Origin: Ministeria vibrans ATCC 50519
Taxonomy: Eukaryota; Opisthokonta; Filasterea
Direction of reading: 5' to 3'
Assembly (NCBI GenBank): GCA_943704425.1
Contig: CALSCP010002350.1
Location: forward strand, 21,919 to 44,643
DNA: 22,725 nucleotides
This document shows, in pieces, positions 1 to 16,332 of the stretch (positions within the stretch are counted from its first letter, which is position 1; each line of letters begins with the position of its first letter). Under the pieces are notes generated by a model, which worked only from the letters and a program-made list of their open reading frames with translations, was not told where the DNA came from and did no database searches. The position numbers and the translations under genes were made by a program.

Positions 1-49
1 TGTGAGAGAGAGAGAGTGAAGTGGACTGACCTCCTGATTTCAAACACAG

Positions 50-3000
50 AAAAGTTTGGGCTGACCAAGGACGCAGAAGACTACAGGTACCTTACACGTG
101 GAAACACAACGCGCGTGTCGGGCGTCGACGACTGGCAGAACTTTTGGGAGACAAAGGTAAACGGGCACCGTCACAGAAGAGAAGAAAATTAAGTGTTTTT
201 TGTGTGTGTTTTTCTTGCAGAGTGGATTGGGATTTATCGGATTCACTGAGCGTGAACAGGATGAGATCTTCCGGATCATTGCAATGGTTTTGATGTACGG
301 CCAGATTGACTTTACGCAAGCCAACGACACTGGCGCCGCAGTAACGACAGGCTCATCTGGCGAAGGTACCAATAGTGAGAGAGAGACAGACAGACAAGAG
401 AATGAGAGCATGTGTGTGTGAGAGAGAGACAGTGCGTGTGTGTATGTGTATGTGAGAGAGGTGGGTGAAAGAACAAAGTGATAGAGAGAGAACATAGTGT
501 GTGTGAGAGAGAGATTGATTCGTGTATTTTTGCCTTGTCGTAGCATTGAGCTCGCTTGCCGGTCTACTCTCTGTCAGTGTGACTGAGATCGCACAGGGTC
601 TCGTCAACAAGACTATTGTGTCTGGTGATGGAAGTGTCTTTACTACCCCCCTCTCAGTGGATCAGGTACAAAAACAAGCAAACAAAACGTCGTACGGTAT
701 ATGTATTCGCAGAACGTACCGTAACATCACACACTTCTTAGTGTGCGTACTCACGCGATGCATCAGCCAAGACCATGTATGATCGGTGCTTCAAATGGAT
801 TGTTGCCCACATCAACAAGAGCATCAATGCCGATAAACACCTCGTCGGCTCACTCATTGGCGTCCTTGACATTTATGGCTTTGAGATTTTTGAGGTCACT
901 AAAAAAACATTTCATCGGGTTTTTGTGTTGGTCTTTCCTTATGTGCTGACTTGCATTTGTGTGATAGATTAACTCTTTCGAGCAGTTTTGCATCAACTAT
1001 TGCAATGAGAAGCTGCAGCAGCTGTTTATTGAGAACATGTTGCGCAAGGATCAGCACGAGTACGAGGCAGAGGGGGTTGTATGGACGCCCGTCGAGTACC
1101 ATGACAACCAGGCCATTTGCGAAATGATTGATGGTGTACGTCACACAAGAAAAAGGGGGGACAGAGGAAGAGAAAACGACGTGATAGAGAGAACAAAGAG
1201 ATCAGAGAAAACAATCAGAAAAGAACGGGAGAGGAATTTTATGTGCTCCGTTGCAATTGACAATCACTAACTGCCTCATATAAAACTCTGCTGTTTTGTT
1301 AGGTGTCGGGAATGTATGGACTGATGGAGGAGGAGATGATCAAGCGAAGTTCGCCGACCGACGATGGTCTCATGAAGATGTACGCCAGCGACCGTCCCAT
1401 ACATTGCACTATGTTGATGCTCACGCTATGGTATCACTGTCTGTCTGTTTGATGTAGTTTCGACTCTGAGTTGAAGCACACCAAATACTATGCGTCGCGT
1501 GCCAAGCTCAAGGACTTGTCGGTTCCCGAGAATGAATTTACCGTTGATCATTACGCCGGAAAGGTAGCATTGTTTTGTTTTGTTTTTTTTTTCTTGATGT
1601 GAATCTCGTTTGACTTGTTTGTTTTTTTTCTCTCTTGTTCTCGTCTGCATGTTCCTGATATTTTTTTTTTCTTTTTAGGTGACGTACTCTGTCACGGGAT
1701 TCACTGACAAGACTGCCGATCCGTTCTACAAAGACGCTGCTGTGCCGCTTTTCAAGTGTGGCAACTCCATTGTCAAACAGCTCTTCCCTGAAGGCAATCC
1801 AACACAATTATTATTCTTGATACAATTTCAATACTAATTTTGTCGAATATTATTTCATGTTGTTTTTACAGGTGACAAGTCCAAGTGGCAACAATCGTCG
1901 AAGCGACCGATTGCGGTGGGCACGGCGTTCAAGCGGTCTATGAAGGAGATGGTTGACATGTTGCAGGCGCGCAACATGTCCTACGTGCGCTGCATCAAGC
2001 CCAACGCAAACAAGAGTCCCACTGAGTTTGACATGAAGCTCGTGACCGATCAGGTCAGTCCTCGTGTTGTCTGTATTCTACTTTCTAACCCTAAACCCAC
2101 TCTCAAACCTTTCTAACCCTAAACCCACTCTCAAACCTTTCTAACCCTAAACCCACTCTCGAACCTTTCTAACTCTCAAACCTTTCTAACCCTAAACCCA
2201 CTCTCAAACATCTCTAGGTGCGTGCTCTGGGCCTGCTGGAGAATGTCAAAGTGCGTCGGGCGGGCTACTGCTGGCGTCAGCGCTTCGACTTGGTCGTGCA
2301 TCGCTACCAACTGCTCAGTGAGCGCACGCGCAACTCAAACCTTGCAAGCATTGACCCGCGCACGGGCACCATTGCCATTCTTGATGCCATGAAGGTAGAG
2401 AAGCACCTCTGAGTCTTTCTTCTGGAGCACTCACATTATTTCTCGTAGGTCGCGAAGAAGGACTACACCATGGGCAAGACCAAGCTGTTCATTCGACATC
2501 CCCAGACTGTTTTTGCCATCGAGGAGGCCCGTGAGGTGCTCATTCCCAAGTATGTTGTCAAAATCCAACAGTGGTTTCGTCGCAAGGTATGCTCAACTCT
2601 CTTATTATCGTACATTCTTCTTTCAAATCACTCTTTGTTTATCAATAATAATTTGTTATTAATAATAATTGTTTCTTTAATTGGAAATCTCTTCTTCTTC
2701 TTAATTGTTTCTTTCTCTCTTTTTTTTCTCCTTTCTCTCTTTCTCCTTTTTTTCTTTCTCTCTATGTGTCGTGTAGCGCTACCAAGCGTGGCTGGGTGCC
2801 ATCAACAAGGTGTACGGTGCGTGCAAGTCAGACCCCAAGTTCTGTCACGACAAGGAATGGCCCCGGGTAAGTTTATTTCTCCACGCTCTTTTCTCTCCAC
2901 ATTTTACGTCATTCACCCTTCCCAACATCTCCTCAAACGCACACTTTGTATTTTTTTATTTGTTCTCTACCGCTTTGTTCTGTTCTTCTGTCTTCTTTCT

Positions 3001-4395
3001 CTCTTTCACTCTCACTACTTTGATTATTTTTCTTTTTCTTATTTGCTTTATTTTTCCTGCTTTCTTTCTCTCTCTCTCAGGCCAAGTTCGCGGTGGTCAA
3101 AGAGGGCGATAAGTACACGCAGAAGATCTATCGCAACTGGTGGGCGTACAAGTTCATCACGCGTCTTGACAGCGACGACCGCGATATCTACCGCATCAAA
3201 CTTCTCGCAACCGACTTCTTCCAGAACAAGAAGACGTGGGACATGTCGGTACTGACTGATCCCATTTGCATGTGGCTTCTTTGGCTTTGCTAGTGTCTTA
3301 TACGTTGATGTATTGAATTTGTTACTTAGCGCAAGTGGAGTGCGTTCTACTTTACCCACTGGCGATTCGATGCAGAGGAGCGCACCTTCACTTACGGATC
3401 CACATTCCGGTAAACACATCCTCTTATTATGTCTTGCTCATCTTGATATCTTCTTGTGTGTTTGTCCCCCCAACACAGTACGACATTTGTGTCGACAGCC
3501 AACAAACTGTCGCGGCTGTGGGGCGCATCATCGCGTGTTGTGGCTCTCTCCAAGTCGCACCTTCACCTCGTATGTTACTGTCACTCATAGTTTAGTCGCT
3601 CACTCGAGCACTGAGAGTCACATTATTATTATTTTTAGTATTATAATTATAATAATAATAATTATTATTATTAAATTTTTGTTATTGCTGTTTGTAGATT
3701 CCACTGAGTAAGATTGACTGGAAAGTGAGCTCCTTCTTCAATCGATCGACCGGTCAAGAACTGACTAACGTGGCTCGTGTGTCGTTGGGACGTCAAAATA
3801 GCGGCATTGTCATCATCAACAGTCGACGGGTGAGAATGTGTGCGTCTGAGAGAAGCACATTGTTATCATTGATGTGTATGCTTTATGCACGTTTCTATTG
3901 TGTACTTCTTGTCTGGTCTCTTTGTCACACTTTGTTTCTCTCTCTATCACTTTGTCTTTCTCTCTCCCTATCATATTTTTGCTTTCTTTCTGTTTTGTAT
4001 CTTTTGTGTATGTCTCTCTCTCAATATACCTTTATTCATCCAATCTGCCTTCTTGGTGTTGTAGCCTGGCGACGATGCTGTGCTTGACTTTGGCGAGTTT
4101 AACCGTGATCACGCTTGTGAGTTTGCTGTGCGTCTTTACGTTGCCTGTCGATCCTGTGACAACAAAATCGAAGTGGAGGTACCCCAAAAAAAAAAGCAAA
4201 ACAACCCCTCCGCTGATAGTCTGATTCATTTTTTCTTTTTAGGTGACGGACAGCATGTACTACACGTTCAACGATGGCTCTCAGCGCACTATCGAGCTGA
4301 ATCAGGCGGTTGAGCCCTTTGGGATCAACTCCAAATGGCTTCGTGGCTCTGGTGGCACTTTTGACGCTCTCATTTATGGCCCAATCCCAAAGTAA
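50..4395 (+). CDS. Class I myosin heavy chain, short tail (5' partial)
   Basis: Actin-based motor linking membranes to the cortex. Exons read: 50-156, 221-365, 544-665, 742-894, 968-1135, 1303-~1379, 1458-1563, 1679-1793, 1872-2053, 2218-2394, 2449-2586, 2777-2866, 3081-3248, 3330-3409, 3479-3569, 3698-3829, 4065-4178, 4243-4395. The P-loop and switch I lie before the window. Visible in order: [11 protein letters not shown], switch II/relay [10 protein letters not shown] then [32 protein letters not shown], the SH-helix region with YVRCIKPN, the converter ([10 protein letters not shown]), one IQ motif ([13 protein letters not shown]) and a TH1 lipid-binding tail ending IYGPIPK. No SH3 domain follows the tail. 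The TEDS position is Ser, 16 residues before DASAK, so phosphorylation control by PAK/Ste20-type kinases is likely from family knowledge. The exon ending near 1379 is uncertain: a donor at 1413 keeps the same phase and gives 11 more residues. Intron 1794-1871 is GC-AG. Confidence 0.93.
366..543 (+). other. GA/TG-rich myosin intron
   Basis: Donor gtacca, acceptor gtcgtag. The intron is composed of GAGA, TGTG and related words. Splicing joins g|ca to give the Ala of [11 protein letters not shown], matching the myosin head. Confidence 0.85.
1794..1871 (+). other. Non-canonical GC-AG intron in the myosin gene
   Basis: The exon ends in cct gaa g and the next bases are gcaatc. The next exon begins after tttttacag and restores the conserved myosin reading PEGDKSKW. 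Reading through meets a stop within about 16 codons, and no GT donor in the right phase lies nearby. All other myosin introns in the window begin with GT. Confidence 0.75.
2081..2209 (+). repeat. 28-nt tandem minisatellite with telomere-like core, in a myosin intron
   Basis: Four units of 28 nt (2081-2108, 2109-2136, 2137-2164, 2182-2209) and one 17-nt partial unit (2165-2181) fill most of intron 2054-2217. Each full unit holds CTAACCCTAAACCC, which mixes CCCTAA and CCCTAAA telomere words. One unit differs by a single base (tcgaac for tcaaac). Confidence 0.9.
3627..3675. repeat. TAA/ATT-rich palindromic tract in a myosin intron
   Basis: Intron 3570-3697 contains runs of ATT followed by runs of ATA/TAA and again ATT, able to fold on itself. 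Similar tracts recur near 4430-4505, 5985-6125, 6618-6675, 15948-15967 and 19741-19800. Confidence 0.7.
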
Positions 4396-4583
4396 AAAAT
4401 GAAAAGCAAAACGAGCACTGAAAAATAATAATTTGCAGTAACATCAAAAATATATAAATATTATAATAATTAATATTATAATAATTATAATAATAAGAAT
4501 AATGATAGAAATTTACAACAAACCATTTTGGTCGACTGACATAAAGATCACTCTCCATTAACTTACAATATTTTTCAGTCAAA
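4396..4583. other. Short AT-rich spacer between myosin and MsrB genes
   Basis: 188 bp holding the myosin 3' UTR and the MsrB 5' region. It is very AT-rich, with TAATATTATAAT-type palindromic stretches. A possible splice acceptor (tttttcag) ends five bases before the MsrB ATG, so a 5' UTR intron is possible. No gene seen. Confidence 0.6.
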
Positions 4584-5155
4584 ATGATCGCGTTATCACG
4601 AACAATTGTGACATGCTCGTTACTCAGTTTCACGGCGCGATGTGCGTTTGCCTCGAAAGCAGGCAACACCGCGACAATGCGAGAGGAGTCAGTGTTGGAA
4701 AGTGCGCGAAAGCTGCCTCGTCTGGCGCGCCACGTCGCCCTTGAAGGCGGCACCGAGCGTGCCTTCTCCGGAGTGTTTGCCAGCGGTGAGCCGTACGACC
4801 ATGCCGCCGAGGGCGTTTACCATTCAGCTGTTTCAAACATTCCCATATTTTCATCGTCCGCCAAATACGACAGCGGAAGCGGATGGCCTTCGTTCTACGA
4901 TGTTGTTGATCCTTTGGCCATTCGTGAGGTTGTGGACGATTCGCATGGCATGGCGAGGGTCGAGGTAAGACACAAGAGACGAAGAGAGCACTGAATAATA
5001 TTGCATGACTGTGTTTCAATTAGGTTCGGGATTTCGCATCGGACACTCATTTGGGACACGTTTTCAACGACGGTCCTCCACCTACGGGGAAACGATACTG
5101 CATCAACGCGGCTGTTTTAAGATTCGTTGCAGCAGAGAGCAAATCAGAGTTATAA
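4584..5155 (+). CDS. msrB: Peptide-methionine (R)-S-oxide reductase, MsrB family, Zn-less form
   Basis: Reduces the R epimer of methionine sulfoxide in proteins. Exons 4584-4964 and 5024-5155, intron in phase 0, 170 residues. Family signatures: GGTERAFSG (55-63), [11 protein letters not shown] (94-104), [19 protein letters not shown] (135-153) and INAAVLRF. Cys153 is the expected catalytic residue. The first zinc CxxC of typical MsrB is SAVS here (81-84), and the second, normally just before HLGHVF, is DFAS (130-133), so no structural zinc is expected. The Cys often found in GCGWPSF is Ser99. The first ~25 residues ([14 protein letters not shown]...) are hydrophobic with an early Arg and resemble a signal or transit peptide, so the enzyme probably acts in the secretory pathway or a mitochondrion. 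Only 84 bp separate its stop from the next ATG. Confidence 0.93.
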
Positions 5156-5239
5156 AAAAATTGCAATCATATTCGAGATTTGAATTTTCAGCTCGGACTG
5201 ACTACTATATTCATTATTCACACTTTTCTTTTGGGCACT

Positions 5240-6616
5240 ATGCGTCGACGTCTCTTGCTTGGATTGGGCATGCTGACGGTGGTTGTTGCAGTAGTCACGA
5301 TCGGGATGTCGTTTGTGGCAGATGCGGGCCCGCTGTACATTGCAGAGCACTTTGGGCTGGGCGAAGGGCCCGCGCTGGACGGGGCGGGCAAGTACGAGCG
5401 CGTCAGCGACTGGCTGGCCGACACGGCGCATCACGACGTCCATCTGGAGGAGATGGCGAGCGAAACGCTGCACGTGCTTCTGCCCTCGCCTACGTCGGTT
5501 GCGTCGCAGTGCGGCAGTGCCTGGCAGCAGCGCTACGCCGCGCTGCACGCCGACATTGTCGCCGGTCGACGTCCCCCCAAGTTTCTCGTCTACCGCTGCG
5601 CAAACCGCCACGCCGGTCCCGGACGAACCTCGGCCTTTCGGGGCTGTGGGGGTCTGGGCAATCGCTTGCGCGGCCTCGCCTCTGCCTTTGTTCTTGCGCT
5701 GCTGACCGATCGAGCGTTTCTCATTGACTGGGAGTCGCCCGATTCATTGACACGGTAACAACCTTTTGATTTGTATTAAGTTTAATATTGTTTCTCGTTG
5801 GAGGCACGCAAGTGAGTCAGAAGCGTATGTCACGTATTGTATTTGTTTGGCATCCATGGTGAAACTCCATACAATACTATGATTGACTTGGACTTTCGTC
5901 TTTGCTATTGTGCTGAAAACTAACCCTCAATCATAGCGTATTGCATACAAGTGTGATGCTGAAATACATAATGTCAACGTTGTATTAATTTCAATAATAT
6001 AATTATTATAATATTAATTATTTTTCATTATAATATTTTTATAATATTATTATCATGTCAAGTGTTCCTCTGCATTGTCCGATCCAAAATAAGAAAGAGC
6101 ATTATTAATAATTTTATTATAATTATTTTGGTAGATACCTGATACCAAACAAGATTGACTGGAGGTGGAGCGCAGTCGAACGAGCTCGCGTAAAGGCAGG
6201 GGCGCTGCGCGAAGTCGAGCACTATTGGGGCTCGGAAGAGTGGTCTTTGGGATTGCGGGACAATGCCTTTTTTCGCACAACCGACCTTAATGTGCTCTTT
6301 GAGGGCGCTCAAGTTGTTTACCTGACCACCATTTACGATATTTTACCGCAATTGCGACAAAACCGCCTTTTAATTGAAACCTTCCAACGACGCAACCTCG
6401 AGCACTTCCACCATGGTCTCGGCTGCGCCTTCCACTACCTCTTCAACTACTCCCAACAGCTGCTTGGTCTGGTGGAAACCTTCCGAAGGGAGCAACTTCT
6501 ATCGCAATGGCCTATCATTGCAATTCACGCGCGCGTCGGCGACGATTCCTTTCGTGTCAAAAAGACTGGTAGGGCCGAATGGATCCGAAAGCAATTGGAA
6601 CTGTTGAATGGCGTTT

Positions 6617-6661
<45 letters not shown>

Positions 6662-7457
6662 TATTATTATTATTAATTTTTATTAATAATACGTCTTTGC
6701 ATAGGAGACAGTGTGTATAAGTTTGAGGATTGGAAAAGCGTTTTTGATTGTGCTCTGCTAATGGAAAAGCTCTGCTCGGCCGATGGTAACTCTTCGGGAG
6801 TCCGTTGGTTTCTGGCCACGGATAATCATCAGCTTAAAGTAAGAAGCAAAAGAACACTGATGTCTTGAACGAAAGTTCTCTCATTGCATAAAACGAAGAA
6901 AAAAAAAAGAAAAAAAAACGCAAGTTGACATGACATACTCAATAACGATAACATATTTAATATTATCTTGTGCAGATGGACGCTCTGGAGCGATACGGAG
7001 GACGCGTGGCCTCCATTGACAGTCGGTTTCTCATGCACATCAGCTTCCAAGCGCGCGACCGCAACCGCATCCTCAGCGACTACGAGCGCCGCATGGTCCT
7101 GCGCGCCAACCGCATTGGCTTCCAGATGGGCACCTTTGTGGACCATCTGCTTCTGCAAGGCTCGCGCGCTATTCTTGCCACCGGTGGCTCTTTCAGTGTC
7201 ACCGCCCATCAGGTTAGACACTTTGTTTTATGCAAACTCACATATTATACACTAAAAAAGAAAAAAAACCACAAAACAACAACAACGACAACAGAAGTGA
7301 AGAATTAACGCATTGGAGAAATTCTTTTTTTGTTCTTATGCTTTTATAGGTGACATTGTCACGAAATGCCCTGTTGGAGGAGTGCGAGCTGAGGTATGAG
7401 TCACGGGACTTTTCTCTGGCGTGCATGGCCAACGCAACGTCTGAACGTCCACTGTAG
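5240..7457 (+). CDS. Type II membrane glycosyltransferase, fucosyltransferase-like
   Basis: Probable Golgi enzyme transferring a sugar, likely fucose from GDP-fucose. Exons 5240-5754, 6135-6568, 6705-6838, 6976-7212, 7350-7457, 475 residues. Start chosen at the ATG giving MRRR followed by a hydrophobic anchor (about 5-24), the usual type II layout. Motifs: CGGLGNRLRGLASAF (136-150), like the GxGNR stretch of GT37 and related fucosyltransferases; IAIHARVGD (300-308), like the HxRxGD motif of fucosyltransferase folds; WFLATDN; and a C-terminal FVDHLLLQGSRAILATGGSFS block. The exon 2 donor is taken at 6569 (gtaggg). A later GC donor near 6611 would add 14 residues in the same phase. Exact family (GT37-like, GT11-like or uncharacterised) is not settled by eye. 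It converges with the MAP3K gene, 107 bp between stops. Confidence 0.78.
5755..6134 (+). other. 380-nt AT-rich intron of the fucosyltransferase-like gene
   Basis: The longest intron in this gene. It has donor gtaaca and acceptor ttttggtag, and flanking codons join as cg|a (Arg172). The 3' half is nearly pure A/T with self-complementary TAATATTATAAT segments. No gene seen within it. Confidence 0.75.
6618..6675. repeat. (TAA)n then (TTA)n palindromic microsatellite
   Basis: About 14 TAA units run directly into TTA units, so the tract is self-complementary. It lies inside intron 6569-6704. Confidence 0.9.
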
Positions 7458-7564
7458 CTTGAGTGTTGTGTGTACGTTTTATGTACAAAAATAAGATAAC
7501 TGACTGAATGAGATGAATGAATATAGATTGCGTACATTAGAAAAATGAATACAGAATAAGTATA
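7458..7564. other. Convergent 3' spacer
   Basis: 107 bp between the stops of the fucosyltransferase-like gene (+) and the MAP3K gene (-). Both 3' UTRs must fit here or overlap. No clear AATAAA on either strand. AAAATAAGATAA near 7487 is the closest + strand candidate. Confidence 0.6.
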
Positions 7565-15008
<7,444 letters not shown>

Positions 15009-15308
15009 ACGTACGACAAATTAAACTACAATAAACAAAACAATTTACTAATTTTAGAAATCGCACCAAGTGACTTTTTTTTTTGACCCACAAGAACAAT
15101 GTATAGTGTGTTGCCCCTGTTTCAGTTTCGGTATGTATTGTGTAATGGATATTACATTGGATTGGGTCTTGTGGGTGTCGTGTGCTGCTCAGAGATGTAA
15201 CGAACACTGCGCTCTGTGGGAGACGGCTGTCCACAAGAGCACACAGCAAGGTGACCTGAGTGACCACTCACCAGCGCATATTCCACTCCTGTGCACGTTG
15301 CACTTTTG
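15009..15308. other. Spacer between NDP kinase stop and MAP3K start
   Basis: 300 bp that must hold the NDP kinase 3' UTR and the MAP3K promoter or 5' UTR. Reading frames here do not resemble any protein I know. A T-run lies at 15074-15084. No clear promoter element or RNA gene seen. Confidence 0.55.
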
Positions 15309-15323
15309 CTAGCACTTGTCGTC

Positions 15324-15358
<35 letters not shown>

Positions 15359-15851
15359 TGTTGTCGTTGTCATTGCCAAAGAAGATGCGCAGCTCACGCT
15401 CGGCCGCCTGTGCGTCCGAGCCGTGCGCGGCGTTGCGTGTGTCTGACAGACCGTAAAGGGCCCGCAGCGACGTGGGCGCCGAGTCGAGCGCAGCAACGGG
15501 GCGCGTGGGGCCGAGCAGCGCGCGCCACTTGGCAACGGCGTCGACGCCCCGCAGCTCCAGCGCGATCACTGGGCCACTTTGGATCCAGTCTACGAGACGC
15601 CCATGGAAAAACCGGCCCTGGTGCTCGCCGTACAGCTCGTCCGTCATCTTCTCGCTGACGGTGCACCGCTTGCCGCGCACAATGACGAGGTTCTGTTCGC
15701 GAATTCGTTGCAACACCGCCTGAAAAATAATCAATCAGTTGGTCATGCTGAGCGACACACACACACACACCCCCTCTCCCGCTATGGATACCAGACATCG
15801 GGGTGCATGGGCAACCAGATCGGGCTTGAGTAAAGCCAGTGTGCGTTGCAT
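15309..15851 (-). CDS. Nucleoside diphosphate kinase, NME6-like
   Basis: By family, moves the gamma phosphate from ATP to NDPs through a phosphohistidine. Exons 15851-15792 and 15719-15309, phase 0 intron, 156 residues. Start MQRTLALLKPDLVAHAP matches the family N-terminus; an in-frame ATG at 15917 would add 22 residues without family likeness. Motifs: EHQGRFFHGRLVDWIQSGPV (52-71), WRALLGPTRPVAA (85-97), then LSDTRNAAHGSD (111-122) with the active-site His119 present. The EHxGRFF, GPTR and DTRN-HGSD wording is closer to NME6 than to the NME1/2 group. The C-terminus is an Asn/Ser-rich tail with nine Ser in a row from a trinucleotide repeat. Upstream neighbour MRTF is divergent. Confidence 0.93.
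15326..15366. repeat. (GCT)n trinucleotide repeat coding for a Ser run
   Basis: On the + strand GCT/GTT units. In the - strand frame they encode AGC/AAC, giving the Ser/Asn tail of the NDP kinase. Confidence 0.85.
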
Positions 15852-16332
15852 TTGAAAGAAATTAAGTTTGCTGTTTGATCGAGTTTTGACACAAAGAAAA
15901 AAGAATCTGTCATTCAATTGATCATCAAAATTAAACGAACTAAATTACTAAAAATAATAATAATAATTTCCCCTTCGCTCTCACCATCTCATCACCGCTC
16001 ATCATTCAGCTGAGGCGTTAAGACAGCTACCTACCTGCTCTTTGGCCCTGGTACGTCTCATACTTTAAAAAATCATTATACGAAAAGATAAAAAAAAAAA
16101 ACCACCCCAAAAAATCTGAATTTCCTTTCAATGGTTCCCTCCGCCGCCCACCACGGTGCACCGCCTCGTCGGTTATGTCGCTTTTCCAGGCGCCACGGCC
16201 CCCATTGTCTTGATTTTGTGCTCTGCTTCGCTCTTTGTCACTAACCCATCCCCAAATTAATACTGCAACTGCACCCGTTTTGTTTTTGGCCTTCTCCTGA
16301 CCCGCTCGCGTCCATTTTGCCCTCTTCCAGGC
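15852..16332. promoter_or_regulatory. Divergent promoter region with MRTF 5' UTR intron
   Basis: 481 bp between the divergent NDP kinase and MRTF-like start codons. A strong donor (gtacgt at 16051) and an acceptor (ctcttccag ending 16330, two bases before ATG 16333) predict a 280-nt 5' UTR intron for the MRTF-like gene, with non-coding exon 1 ending at 16050. A TAA microsatellite lies at 15953-15967. I saw no exact CArG box (CC-W6-GG). Confidence 0.6.

Noticed and set aside
40-610. Open - strand frames across the myosin 5' region
   Set aside because: They are rich in low-complexity SLSLS/THTHT from the GA/TG intron and lie opposite well-supported myosin exons.
1431-1457. Alternative 27-nt myosin intron with donor gtatca
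   Set aside because: It is in phase but far shorter than any other intron here. Donors at 1380 or 1413 are more likely.
2054-2217. True telomere or chromosome end
   Set aside because: The telomere-like words are embedded in an intron flanked by intact conserved myosin exons, so this is interstitial.
15852-16332. SRF-binding CArG box upstream of the MRTF-like gene
   Set aside because: I looked for CC-W6-GG and saw only imperfect forms such as cctttcaatgg near 16126, which has the wrong spacing and a C.
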